From NCBI GenBank assembly GCA_015657535.1, contig JADHZB010001491.1, positions 153,867 to 217,866 on the forward strand: a stretch of 64,000 nt of DNA, given 5' to 3'. Each line of letters starts with the position of its first letter. Position 1 is the first letter of the stretch. Below, piece after piece: positions 52,401 to 63,940 of the stretch. The position numbers and the translations under genes are program-made. Source of the stretch: Nephromyces sp. MM_2019 (taxonomy: Eukaryota > Apicomplexa > Aconoidasida > Nephromycida). The notes below the pieces were generated by a model. The model did no database searches. It saw nothing but the letters and a program-made list of their open reading frames with translations, and was not told where the DNA came from.

Positions 52401-53183
52401 GGGTGACTATTTGAAATATGAAAATTATGTAGATACCGCTGTACATACATAGCCGACGGTGAAGAAAGTTATTTTGAAAGAAAAGTAGTACCATTCTACA
52501 TGAGCATTAATAAGAGATATGCCAATTTTGAATATGATTAGAGATATGCACTTGACGAACAGAGTGGTAGCATGGTATTAGTATATGTTAGTTTGTTTCA
52601 ATGCCTATGCGTCGCTGCTTGAAGACGAGTTCATGCGTTGCTTTGAAATCGCATACGCAGATAAAGTTTAGAGTATTGGTTTAGTATATTTGTTATTTGT
52701 AAATTAATTGAATTTCTATTTTTCAGATCGCAACGGAAGCTAAGATTTTTACCAGAGACCTTAATGTTACTACATGACTTATGCCGGTACGATGCATTTT
52801 GGAAATCAAAAAATTGTCGATATTGGGTACTATCCATTGCGTAAATTGGAGCTTAGTTACCTACTAAAGCGATTCCCAAGTTACTGAGTAAACTTTTGTG
52901 GTGTGACACATACTCATCCCTTGTTATGTTCGTGTTTGCAGCTATAGTGTCAGTTTGAGTATTTTTGCAATATTAGTCTAGCTTTTCTAAGCCTAGTACT
53001 AGGTGTATAGATATTATTTTGTGATACATACTATTTATGGTTTTTTTCCACCATTACTATGCCATTTTGCACAAGATTAGCAGGCTGAAGAGGAATTACG
53101 AAGACGAAAGTGTAAATACACTGAAGAAGCAGGAGAAATACTCCAAAATTTTATTTTGTGTATGCTTGCAACGTAATTATTAA
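49434..53183 (+). CDS. Mitochondrial alpha-helical-repeat protein (HPR/RAP-type candidate)
   Basis: The model joins exons 49434-50441, 50851-50937, 51696-51836, 52150-52208, 52727-52786 and 53084-53183: 484 residues, with phases consistent (0, 0, 0, 2, 2). Exon 1 starts with ATG. Its first 80 residues are rich in Arg, Ser and Leu with no acidic residue (e.g. ARLCPGTRFLLSTGRKL), a good mitochondrial presequence. From about residue 115 the protein is a run of helical pairs with leucine spacing (VEQLAIILQVCG, RTELLNIIQAMIASGL, NQELFNLLQ). This pattern is typical of apicomplexan heptatricopeptide-repeat proteins, which bind fragmented mitochondrial rRNA and often end in a RAP domain. No RAP domain can be read here. 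The 3' part is less sure: donors at 50441 (CAG|GTGCTG) and 51836 (AAG|GTCGGC) are weak, and the last exon may instead splice onward into the gene at 53281. Confidence 0.6.
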
Positions 53184-53280
53184 AAAAGGGTACCAGAAAG
53201 GCGAAATTTCTTAATGGTTTGTCATTATATGCTTTTTTTACTGTAATTTTTTTACTTTCCTGTGCTGTAGAGAGTTTGCC

Positions 53281-55276
53281 ATGGAAGAAGAGTCTTTGAA
53301 GCAATCTATACGTCTAATGATAATCAAGGAAGGTAGGAATGTAGTCTTGGCCGGGCAGTGGTGCGTGATGCACTCCTCTGTGATTCATTGCCGAAATTTC
53401 CTTCAGCATAAACTTTGGTATTTTTGAAGAGTATATTCAAATTATGCGTATAATTAGGATGAGCAGAAAATCATCCAACAGGCAGAACTTGTATGAATAC
53501 GAAACGGAGACATGGTATACTCGATAGGTCATGATATATGTGCTATAGAATATTTCGAGGATTTATTGGGTGATGCTCAATTGAGGATTAGTATGTATTT
53601 CCAGATAATGATTCGTCGGGTTTCCTGCTGCTAAAATGTATTGAATTGACTAGTTTAAAAATAATATTGAGTCTGCAATGTCTTGTTGTTTCGTGAAAAT
53701 CCAGAAATAATATTTTTAAATTATGTCGTTTGTTTTATATGTAATCAATCTGCAAGTCTTTTTTTTTCTTGCAGTTTTTCAATTTTGTGGTGGTTCTTGC
53801 CTATCATAGTAATATATGTACTAATTCTGCCGTGAGAAAGAGTCAGTGCTTACTTGCAGGCTGAAAGGGATGGAATTTAGAAAAACAAGACATTTCATGT
53901 GAAAACCTTTTTTAGATACTGTAGCATGTATTTCTTTGTGCTCAACATTTTTTTTTTCGCTTTTTTTAGGGTTTAGGATTTATTTTTTGGGGTTTTTTCT
54001 AGAAGACTGCGTAGGATTTGACGAATAGCGAATGACGAAAGGTTTTTGTTGTATATTGGGTGAAAAAAGGCTGAAGAGTCCACGAGGTCTGGGCTTAACT
54101 TTGCTAACTTGTTTCACTGTCAACCTTCCACAATGAATCATATCGTATGCATGCCAATTGAACATCCTCCTTGAATACAGTAGTGCTATATCATTGCACC
54201 TGATTACTTGTCTTCCAGTCGATGACGGAATTTTGAATCCTAAATCAGTTGAATTCAAGCCTCTTTCCTACAAGTCTGGGAGAAAGTATATTCCTCGGGA
54301 GGAAGATATGCATAAAGAGGTATCTACAATAGTTTTGGGTACTTAAACTGCCTAATAAGACGCTTCAGATGAGCCCTGTGGTAGTTTCCATTTTTCTTTC
54401 GTCGATTTCCTTCAGGGATGAATTTTATTTACTTTTGGCTCATTTTCATGCTGTGTGAACGTAGTGACAAAATATGCACTCCTTAGCATTAGCTGCTCTC
54501 ATGTGAGAATTCAATGAAGAATTACAGTTTTGTCCGTACTTGTATTTATTTATGACAAAAATACTCCCGCTTGAAACATCAGGAAAATTTCGGCGCAACT
54601 AACGTGATCTCTATGTCTCCCAGCGTTGGTGGCCCGCTTGCAGCTCAGAAAACGGTAAACTTTCTTTGATCAAGTCAAGAAAATGTGAATTTAAGATTAG
54701 GAATGCGCATGCTAGAAAGCCCAAGTTTACTTAAATTTATGCTACATAATATCAACCAACCTGGACAAATTTTTAGTATAGAAATAATAGCATGTCAGTG
54801 CCATGCACACACAGAGATGATCAGGCACGAATATTTGATAATAAAAAAGTTGCTGTTCGGAGCGATTGATTAGGCATGAAGCATTTGAAAAAGTTCCGAA
54901 CGTACTGCTTTATATGGTCATAAAATGGGATAGCTAACATCAAGCTAGGTACAAATATCGGCACTACCGACAATTCAGCATAGTATTATATCCAAATTAG
55001 AGGTTAAAGCTCATGAAAAAAGAAATAACTTAGTGTGTGTATGCGTGTACGCACGTAAGAAAATTTAAGGGTCAGAAGAGACGTAAAAGAATGCGAGCAG
55101 CTGGATTGCTCCCCCGTTTGATACCAATGACTTATATTTATTCATCAAGCCCAGGGGATGACACTAGAAACACGCTCTGTTAGAAATTGCAGTTCGTGTC
55201 GAAGTTTTCGAGAAGCATATTTGGAAAAATGCGTGTTACTCCCATGCAGGCCTACAGAAAGCCAATGCTAGACTAA
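53281..55276 (+). CDS. Small protein of 102 residues in four short exons
   Basis: Exons 53281-53332, 54219-54319, 54583-54654 and 55193-55276 join in phases 1, 0 and 0 and total 103 codons with TAA. Splice sites are good: GGAAG|GTAGGA, cttgtcttccag, AGAG|GTATCT, acatcag, ACG|GTAAAC and aaattgcag. The sequence starts MEEESLKQSIRLMIIKE. It continues with a Lys/Arg-rich stretch (SYKSGRKYIPREED), then a Gly/Pro segment (VISMSPSVGGPLAAQKT), and ends basic (KFSRSIFGKMRVTP). There is no membrane span or signal peptide. I do not recognise it. The first exon could also be internal, because the frame is open upstream of the ATG (EFA) to an acceptor at 53271. In that case this would be the C-terminal part of the helical-repeat gene before it. 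Confidence 0.55.
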
Positions 55277-58200
55277 TATATGCAGGTAGTTTTAATTAAT
55301 AAAATTTAATACATCCCACGTGTATTCAGCGCCTTCTTACGTGCTGATACGTTCGATACATTACCCAGGGATGCCTATACATACTGCAATTCCAAAATTA
55401 GCTATGCCAGTTTGTAGAGTGTGCGTGCAGCGATGGTATTCACGACCTTTAGGAAGCTCTGGCTTTACTGGGAATACTCTATTTTTCCCATTACGGGGTC
55501 ATTAATTCAATTCCTAATGTAATGACTATTTTACTTTGTTAAGAAACATCTAAAATCCACAAAAAAACATGAATAAACTAGTTATAATAAGCTTAATCAT
55601 ATTCGCAAGCAAACTTTGTTTTTTTCCGGCATTAAATTAGATACTATATAGCAAAACACTTACCCGCGGATTCAAAAGCGGCACCAGAATAGCATCTTGA
55701 AGTAGGCGGCTTTTTTGTGGTACTGACATGAATTATGCCGATATCTTGTGGATCTACTTTGTTTCTATCAGGTTAGTAGGATTCTTTCAGTAAATTATTA
55801 GTTGATTAGGTACGCAGTTCGCGCTGTTTTCATATGTACTGCATCTGCTAAGCTTAAAAATGTGATCGATCGTTGCTCGCAAAAGAAGCAGATGTAACAC
55901 GCAGCGTATCGGAAAAGCATCAAGAGCAGAATGCTAAGGCCAGAAAATGCTGCGTAACATCTACCCATCTACAGCCCCCTATATCATGCTGCAGGCTTCA
56001 CGGATAAAACCATCAAAAAAGTATCCATACATTAAGTGGAAGCAGGTCACGAGGATGGACGGTTCAAAGAATAAACAGAGCGAACGACCGTGAGGTCGGC
56101 CTAAGTGCAACACTTGGCTGCATAAGACCCAGAATTTGAGAAGCAAATGCAAATATACAGGATAATTTTGTATTCAAAAAATTCAAATTTTTTGAAAAAG
56201 TTTACGAATCTATTATAGGCCCCATGAGGGCCGAAAACATTTTCTAACCAAAAAATTTCTTGCTACCAGCAGAATTCCCAATGATGACTATGTGCTTAAA
56301 GAGCACTAAATTCATCTTTGTTTCCCCGTTCTTCTACCATCTTTGGTTTTTCTTTTTGTGCTTGTTGAACATGCATAGTTACAGTTTGGAAACCTACGTA
56401 GTTGCCTGCACAGCTTCCAAGTGATTTTCTATTCCATAGTCGGCATGCTATCGTTGGGTGTCTCGAATTGTTTTGGGGTTAATCCTTTCGATTAGCCTGC
56501 CGGATTTCAGCTATCGCGCCAAAGTTGTAGCATGTTGATTTGACCACTGCGAGTTGATTCACATGTCAAAATATGTAAAAAATAGTTTATGGACTTCTGT
56601 TTTAGAAAAAAAAACTATTCGGGTTTCGGTAGCGGGCTAAAAAGAACTTAAGTGTGCATCGTGTGCTGTTGCGCGGGTAAAATGCATTTTTGCCTCAAGT
56701 CACGCGTGTAGAAGAGGACTTGTACACTATAAAATATATTGTTTCTGGTATGAAGTAAACTTTGGCAGGATTATAAATACATCATCTGCTTATGGACTTG
56801 CTGCATTGCGTCAAGCGAATCAAAAGCTCTCCTCAAAAATTCAGCGTGTAGTGTTAACTTCCGAAATTAGTTTTATATAGTGATCAGTATGCGCTAGCCA
56901 AAGGGGGAATCTTTTCCCATTTTATGATTTTGAACCTTCATGACCGAAAACCTGCATATTCCGCAATGTACTACGACTGAAGCATACGTCTTGTCATAGG
57001 ATGATGTCTGAGGTCCCCATGAGTTAACTTTAACTTTCCACCTTCATAACTGGCACTCGCGGTAGATTATTTTTTACCTTCATCTACATACAATTTAAAG
57101 TCACCAAAGTAAAATCTGGTCTCCTCAGGATTTTCTGGCTAATGTCATTATTTCAAATGTATGTCTACTCTCCTGCAAAACATCAGAATGTGACGCTGAT
57201 GCACCAACTATGTTTCTCTCAGCGAGTAACAACTCGAAGGTACAGGTAATGTAGCAAAGAACTGTATACCTCTGAAAGCTGTGCCATATCTTAAAGGTAA
57301 TCTAGTAGATAAAATAGATTGCCATCAAGCATATGGGCCTCGATGATAAAAGGGAATTTTACCCTATTCGCTGGCAATAATTACATTGTGTCCTCTCTTT
57401 GCTGATGTATGGGATAATTGCACTCACGAAATTGAAATTTCCTTCCGAAAACGCGATTTCCTATTCAAAGCTTACTATATGCCTTGATTATTTTGCAACG
57501 TAAATTTCGCAAGAAATCTTGCAGTTGGCATTCTATCGACTCCTCAAAGTATTTAGTTAATTCAAGATATATAATATCAGTTGCTATTCCTTGGGGGAAT
57601 TTTAAAAGAAGTAAGCAGGACTAGCAAATGCAGGAGAGACGACGCAACAACAAAACATCTCCATCCCTCACATATTCAGGAACCCGCGATACCCTTGAAG
57701 CGAATACAATGCAGGCGCTGATAGGCAGAAATTCCCGCTGACAACATGAAATGAATGGACTTATTTTTAAATGACCGCGCCCATATGATCAAGTTACAGT
57801 GGCAGCAAAGAAGTAGTGCATAGTTTTGCGCACTATACAACTGTGCACCTGGCCTTGCCGTTTACCGAGAAATTGTAAGCAACAGTTGGAATAAACAGCT
57901 AAATCAATTTCTTTTTCCAGCATCGAGTTAGAAGTGAGTCTTATTGATCCTTGTTAAACTGCTAACGGAAACAACTCCGCGCAATGCCGCTGCATTTATG
58001 AAAAGGGAAAAAAACCCGAAAAGTGAGAGAGTTTCATATTCGGGAGTCAGTCCTTTCCATGGTAGCATGAATTAGAGTAAGTATTTTCATTAAAATTGCA
58101 GTTTTCAAACACAAAATGAAGCTAAGAAAACGGATAAGGAGCTTTCCTGATAAAGAAGAATTCGATGCATGATAAGATAGCGAGCGCACTGAGAAACTAC

Positions 58201-58324
58201 AGTTACCCCTGCAAAGTATGTAGACACTAGCTTACAGTCCTTCTTAGTGCTTAGGTTATTCTGAATGCTACTACATGGCGTGAAGGTGCTGCGAAAAAAG
58301 CAAACTAAAGATGATGAAGCTGTA

Positions 58325-58430
58325 TTTACCTGTTTGTGTGTGTGTATTTTCACGTGTGTGTGCGCTTGTGCGTTCGTCTATGTATTTTTGCGTGTGTGTA
58401 TACTGGTGTGTTCATGTGTGTGTAATTACG
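58325..58430. repeat. Imperfect GT-rich microsatellite
   Basis: Runs of GTGTGTGT are interrupted by other bases over about 100 nt. The open frame through it (Val/Cys-rich) is an artefact of the dinucleotide repeat. Confidence 0.75.
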
Positions 58431-59338
58431 TTTGCACAAGCTAAATATCTTCTACTGTCGGGTCTGGAGCGACCGCCTCGCAAAATTCCTACCAATCGTC
58501 AGAAAACCATAATAAATCACAACACGCAGTACCAAAGTGAGCAGCTTCACAGCTGAGTCTATCACTCATTATGTTGACATGAGGGAAAACACCCTTCAAA
58601 AAAGATGGAAAGCACCATGCCCGTAGAACAACGCATGCTTCCCACTGGAGCCACCTTCAAAAAAAAAATGTAGCTGCGAATTTGATGCGATAAATCTGGA
58701 GAAATCATCCTTTTTTATAAAAAAAAAGACCGCTCTCTAGCAAAATACAAAAAAATGTAAAGCTGTTAATGAATTTTATCTTTTGCATTCAGACAGCATA
58801 TTAATGGCGGGCAAACCTCGTCAAAAGCGCTGCTTTCTGCGCTTGCTGCAATCGCGCCAATCTTAAATTTCAAATACTATACAGACCAAAGGGAAACTAC
58901 AATAAATTACTAGAAAGATGGGTGTTTTCTTGTTATAAAGATGATTTTAAAAATGCACTGAAAAAAAATTTAAAGAAAAGAAACAGGGAATTTCGCCGTA
59001 AAATTAGTCTTTGCGTCACAAAATTTATTTTATGCTTCAAAGACGAATTTTTTCAAATGTGCGCGGTGAAGCACCCTTTCTTGCGATAAAAATCAAAATA
59101 AAATATTACGCGGCAGCGAAATACGCTAGAGAGGTGCGCCGCTACCCTGTCAGCCATAATAGATAAATGAAAAAAAAAACAGCACTTTCCGCGCTTAAAT
59201 TATGCAAAAGCCCCCATATGTGCGATAAACTTACCGTCTTCGAATGCTACTGAAAGAGTCAAAAACTAGAAATTTCACCGCGTGTAATCATTAGAATGGA
59301 AGCAACGTAAATCATATAGAGGAGCATCAATGATACGT

Positions 59339-59354
59339 ACACACACACACACAC
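59339..59354. repeat. (CA)n microsatellite
   Basis: Eight perfect AC/CA units, part of a cluster of CA/GT tracts in the last 6 kb. Confidence 0.8.
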
Positions 59355-59606
59355 TAAGAAAGCCCCAATTTGTTCCGAGTTCTTAAAAAGCAAGAAAATA
59401 CAAGCAGAAATAACAAAAAAAAAACACACGTCAACTGATACAAAATAATTTAAAACAGCGCGCCGTTTCAGGCTTAGAATAGCAAGAGAATTTATTACAG
59501 AAAAAAACCCTCAAATTCCAATATGAGATGCATCTGAAAAAAGCTGTAGGCAATAGATCTGGAAGCAGAAAATATTGTAAAACATTCAAAATCCTTTTTC
59601 CAGAAA

Positions 59607-62600
59607 CTACTGTATCTCACACACAGATAATCGCTGATGAAAGCAGCATGCAAGAGCTGTAGCGAGCAGCAAAAAAAAGCTGGTTTTAACTCCAAGAGAT
59701 TTTCGCATCGTATGACCCATAATTATATGGTGAAATCTATGCTGTTGCTTAGGCGAAAAAATTAAGTTAAAACTTGCCTTGAAGATATCATGATACTCGC
59801 TTAAGGTAGATTGGCAGTCAAGAACCTTTAGAGTTTTCTCACAAGTACTCCATCTCAGATTTGGATAGTTTTTTAATAGCTGGTCGAATAGTCTCTGGAA
59901 TTTTGAGTTACTAACTGCATCAACATCAGTGGCTATTATAGCCTTGATACCTGAGCGATTCAGCGATTTTCCGCACACAAGAAAACGCTTGAATCTTGAG
60001 AGTCTACAAGCTTTCATATAGTCTTAGCGCTCAAGCAAAGCGTGGTTATAAACCTTTGCTACAGTAATAATAGGCAGGGGTAGCCACACACAGCCACACA
60101 TCCACACACGAATATTTCGCTTTCCCTCTATTCATAGGAAACTATTCGACTTTTTTATGTTGTGAAGCGATGTATGTACACCCCGTTTCTTGCGAGCTGA
60201 GTGCTTCGCCGCAGTAGTCTGCAACTAAAAGCAAAAATCTCACAAATAAATCGCAAAAGCAGTGCTGAGGGCGCAAAAATGAAAAGACTCAACCGCTACG
60301 GATGCTCATAAAAATACAAGGAATGATCAATTAAGCCAGAACAAGAGATATCAATGAAGATGAAGTCGGCCTACGCCTTCAGTATGTATCCTAAATACAT
60401 AATGCATTAGACTCACAAAAAACAAAATTTTAATGATACGAAAAAAAGTCGAATAAAAACCCAGAAATTTCATGTAGAGTATCGAAAATGCATGGTAAAA
60501 GTATTGAAGTAAGGTAAGCACACATTTTCCCAAAGAAATTACAAGGGAGAGGAGGAAGCGCGGAAAAACACGTAGCAAAAACCTTTGAAAAGAAGTTAAT
60601 AAAATATGAAGGGGGAAAATTAAACGAATAAACATGAAAAAAGCAGGCAAATAAACATGAAGGAGAAAAAAGCGGATATTTCAACCCCTCAAAAACGCAG
60701 AGATTTCAACCCCCCAGAAAAACATCCCTCCAAGACTTTGAAAATAAATTTCTTCCTTTACATCAGCTCGTCGTAGCCTATTCAAACACACGCGCATTTT
60801 TCCTTCTGGGAATATATATAAAAGGAATTTATAGGTTAAAAGCTTACCGTCTTTGATCATAAGGATCCTCTCAACTGAGTCTTCATTCAAAAGTTTTTGA
60901 ATATATTCTTCAAAAACAGTCTCTGCTTCAAGACTAAGCTGCTCAGCAGTAATAACGATATCTTCACTTATTTTACAATCGCTCCCAGGCTGTGATGGGG
61001 ACTTGCTAGTTTGCCTTGAGAGTAGCAAATCCAAGGCTTCCTGCAATACTGATGCCTCTAATCCAGCAATTGGTGCTATTTTCGCAGCTTAAATTGGGAG
61101 GAAAAACTTTAAAGAAAGCAATTATTCAAGAGCAAATAAAACGATGTAGCACTCAGAAATATGAATTTACTAGTTGAAGAAACTAGAGTGGATGTTCAAG
61201 GCAACCTTTCACGCACTACACACACAGTGTGTTCGACAAAGGCAAAGAGGTACTGCTAGGAGCTCTAGTAAGAACAAACAGATGCTAAGGCTTCAGGGAA
61301 AGAGAAAATAAAAGTAGTGAAAAGTTAGTCTGCGTTATGCTTATAATCAGCAGTTGCTATAAATCGCTTCGGCTTTACGACTTAAATTGCCAGAACATTG
61401 GTAAGGAGATAGAATAGAACACACATAGACTTTGGCATTCAAGAATAGCGAAAAAGAGTGTATTCCGGCTTGTGTAGCGAGTCAAACTTCCTCAAAAAAA
61501 AGGAGTTTTCTCATAGATTTTCGACGCAGTACACTGCAGAAAATGATGCAAATCAAGGAGGAATCTTCAGGTGAAAAACTGCATATAAACATGCAAATCA
61601 AGGAAAAATATTCCGGGAAAAAACGACAAATCGTCTGTGGAAAATGAAAAATTCGGTCTAAAAGCAAGCAGTTTATATAATATCAACCTCGAGAATTTTC
61701 CTTCGTGCAATATCATATATGTTATACTCTAAATAAAAAAATCAATAGAAACATTCAGAGGCAAATTCTACAGATATTCAAGATTTTGGTAAAACTTTAA
61801 GGCAAAATTTTGAAAGGGATGCACTCAATTGAAAAATATAAATCACATGTTTTTGCCTACAAAATCACCCCAAAAAAGCTCCAAATCTCACACACAAGCA
61901 TCCCACACACACACACACAAGCATCCCACACACACACACACAAGCATCCCACACACACACACACAACCAAATAATAGCTACCAAGCATATATCTAAACTA
62001 CTAAAAGACATATTTCACCACTCACTTATACCTTTCAAGCAGAAGCGATAGAATAGAGGAGCAACCTGCCTACTCAGCAAAGATTTTTCATTCAGCAACC
62101 AAAGACTTAAAAGAGCTTCGGTCATCATCAAAAGCTTGTCTGAAAAAAAGAAAAAAAACATCAAATACCTTCAAATTAAAGAAAGAATAAGCATTTTAGA
62201 AAGATTGTAAATCAGCCTAAAAGGCTTAAAAATTAAGATATTAAAAATGGATATAGAAGCAGCTCCGGAAGCGTCTTCTGAAATAGGAGTTTGGTGTGTG
62301 TGAATATCCTTTTTATTCTATAATTTTCAAGAAATCAATAAAGATCTAGACTTCAAAATGAAGAGCAATTACTAGAATGGTTTGAAGAAACTATTAGAAT
62401 ACTTACTAATGATAGACTAACTAAGCTGATTTGTTGTTTAGATGGAAAGTTCTTAATAACAGGTATACAATCAGCTAAAAGCCGATGCTTCATTCATCAG
62501 ATATCTTCAAATTCTTCTTCATATAAAAGCAAAACAAAAGCCATCAGCAGCAAAAGGCTTCAATGTGTGTATCGTAGGCAATATGAAGATTAGACGTTGA

Positions 62601-63940
62601 GAGCCGTAAGTTTGAAATGTTTTGACAACCTGCAGCACAAATTTAAATAGCAAAAACTAACGAAATTCAAACTACTGTGTGTGTGTGTGTGTTGCGTCTT
62701 GACTGAATAGCTAGCCGTAAGAGTTTGAGATTTACAATGAACAAATCAGGAAAGTCATGTCAATAAAATTCACACACACACTGATAAAAAACTGGGCTGT
62801 AAGAATAGCCAAACCACTACTATAAGGGAGTAGATTCATTGGCTATGCTCGTAGAAAACAAGTCTTTGGGGGACAGCATACTAGAGGCTAGCTTCCTTTG
62901 AGAAACTAGTAGAATGGAGTGTGCGTGTGTGTGTGTGTGTGTGTGTTAATGCTCTATTTGGTGTCAAAGAAGGAGTTAAAGCCTTTATTAGAAGGAAAGC
63001 ATAGCGTCGCGCATACTACGGGGAAATTTTGGTAAAAAAAAGCTCTGAAGCTGCCTGATAAATACAAGCACTTTCACACACAAGATATATCGCTGATGAT
63101 GACTGTAGAGGGAGAAGGAGTGATGCTGCTGGATAGGGAGATGGATGAAAGTGGAGGTTATTCTAGCTGAAGTAGCTAGAATAACCTAGAACTGCCTAGA
63201 ATCAGCTGAATCACCTAGAATCACCTAGAATTAACTACAATTAGATCTTCATAACACCGAATAAATACACATACCCCCTAAAAATCCATTTCAAGAGCAG
63301 AAAAAAGCATCTATCAGATTAGCATCATTTTTTGTCGTGTGTGTTAGCTTAACGTATCTAAACACTTCCACCCTGGAATTTCAAAAGGCGTGATGACTCC
63401 TAAACACACACTAATAAGCCTACCACATATTCTATTGCTCCTCATAACAAAAGATTAAACATAGAGAACACACACCACTTATAACGGGCAGCTACTGTTT
63501 CTTGCAGCAGATTTCTTATGAAGAAATCTTCAAAGAACTCTAGTTTATCACTAGCACACAGAAACAGCAAATCTGCAGTTATAGCTAAGGACTGGAAGAA
63601 TCATAAAAATCTCATACATCCCATGAAGTAGACACACAAATACCCTGCTTGAAACAGTGAAAAGAAGAGGGAAAAGGGGGGAAAACACTAGGAGGAAAGC
63701 TACCTAACAGCTACCTCTTCTATAGGCTAGTTCAAATTTGTAGAGATGAAAACGGGGGACCCATTTTCCACAGGTTTGAAGAGTCTGCAAAATCGTCCAT
63801 ACTTTCACTAAAGGATCTTCAGCAAGTAGTTTCTCGCCCTGTGTTGCTAAGCTAGAAGCTTCTTTTGCTGTAAACTCAGTGGAAGTAGCGGTGGTGATTG
63901 CTAAACAAAAAGTGAACATTGTGTATTTAGTTGAAGACAT
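59607..63940 (-). CDS. Helical protein of 372 residues, nine-exon model with a GC-AG intron
   Basis: Transcript-order exons are 63940-63715, 63572-63476, 63102-63017, 62474-62403, 62139-62032, 61087-60848, 60218-60182, 60003-59778 and 59633-59607. Phases match at all eight junctions (1, 2, 1, 1, 1, 1, 2, 0), giving exactly 373 codons with TAG. The protein is mostly alpha-helical with leucine-rich pairs, for example LLFLCASDKLEFFEDFFIR, KLLMMTEALLSLWLLNEKSL, LQEALDLLLSRQ and SKFQRLFDQLLKNYPNL. A Ser/acid linker lies in the 240-nt exon. The pattern suggests a superhelical repeat scaffold, perhaps of the HPR/mitochondrial RNA-binding kind, but no signature fixes it. The last intron has a GC donor (AAG|GCAAGT) and is open in frame, so retention would add 48 residues. 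The ATG at 63940 may not be the true start: an acceptor-like tttgtttag lies at 63901, and the gene may continue beyond the window. Confidence 0.7.
61896..61964. repeat. 23-bp minisatellite, three perfect copies
   Basis: The unit AAGCATCCC followed by seven AC pairs is repeated three times without a mismatch, flanked by further CA pairs. It lies inside the intron between exons 62139-62032 and 61087-60848 of the minus-strand gene. Confidence 0.95.
62675..62692. repeat. (GT)n microsatellite
   Basis: About nine perfect TG units, in an intron of the minus-strand gene. Confidence 0.85.
62919..62946. repeat. (GT)n microsatellite
   Basis: About fourteen GT units with one GC interruption, in an intron of the minus-strand gene. 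Confidence 0.85.
63155..63187. repeat. Perfect 14-bp inverted repeat with 5-nt loop, followed by CCTAGAA repeats
   Basis: AGGTTATTCTAGCT at 63155-63168 and AGCTAGAATAACCT at 63174-63187 are exact reverse complements around GAAGT. The right arm runs into several irregularly spaced copies of CCTAGAA up to about 63240. The element is intronic (between exons 63572-63476 and 63102-63017). Confidence 0.85.

Larger units (their letters stand above)
55277..59606. other. No supported gene
   Basis: The plus-strand frame at 55320-55505 starts with GTG and has no splice context. From about 58.1 kb the plus strand becomes A-rich, matching the transcription direction of the next minus-strand gene. The GT-rich tract at 58325-58430 is listed separately. 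Confidence 0.4.

Noticed and set aside
53965..53977. Telomere-like TTTAGGGTTTAGG
   Set aside because: Only about two units of the coccidian-type telomere heptamer, within a T-rich intron; expected by chance.
58311..58556. ATG-led 81-codon frame rich in Val and Cys
   Set aside because: It is produced by a GT microsatellite and has no splice or family support.
60351..60684. Two overlapping Phe/Leu-rich minus-strand frames of 99 and 84 codons
   Set aside because: They lie in T-rich intron sequence of the nine-exon gene. The phase-correct path uses the 37-nt exon at 60218-60182 instead.
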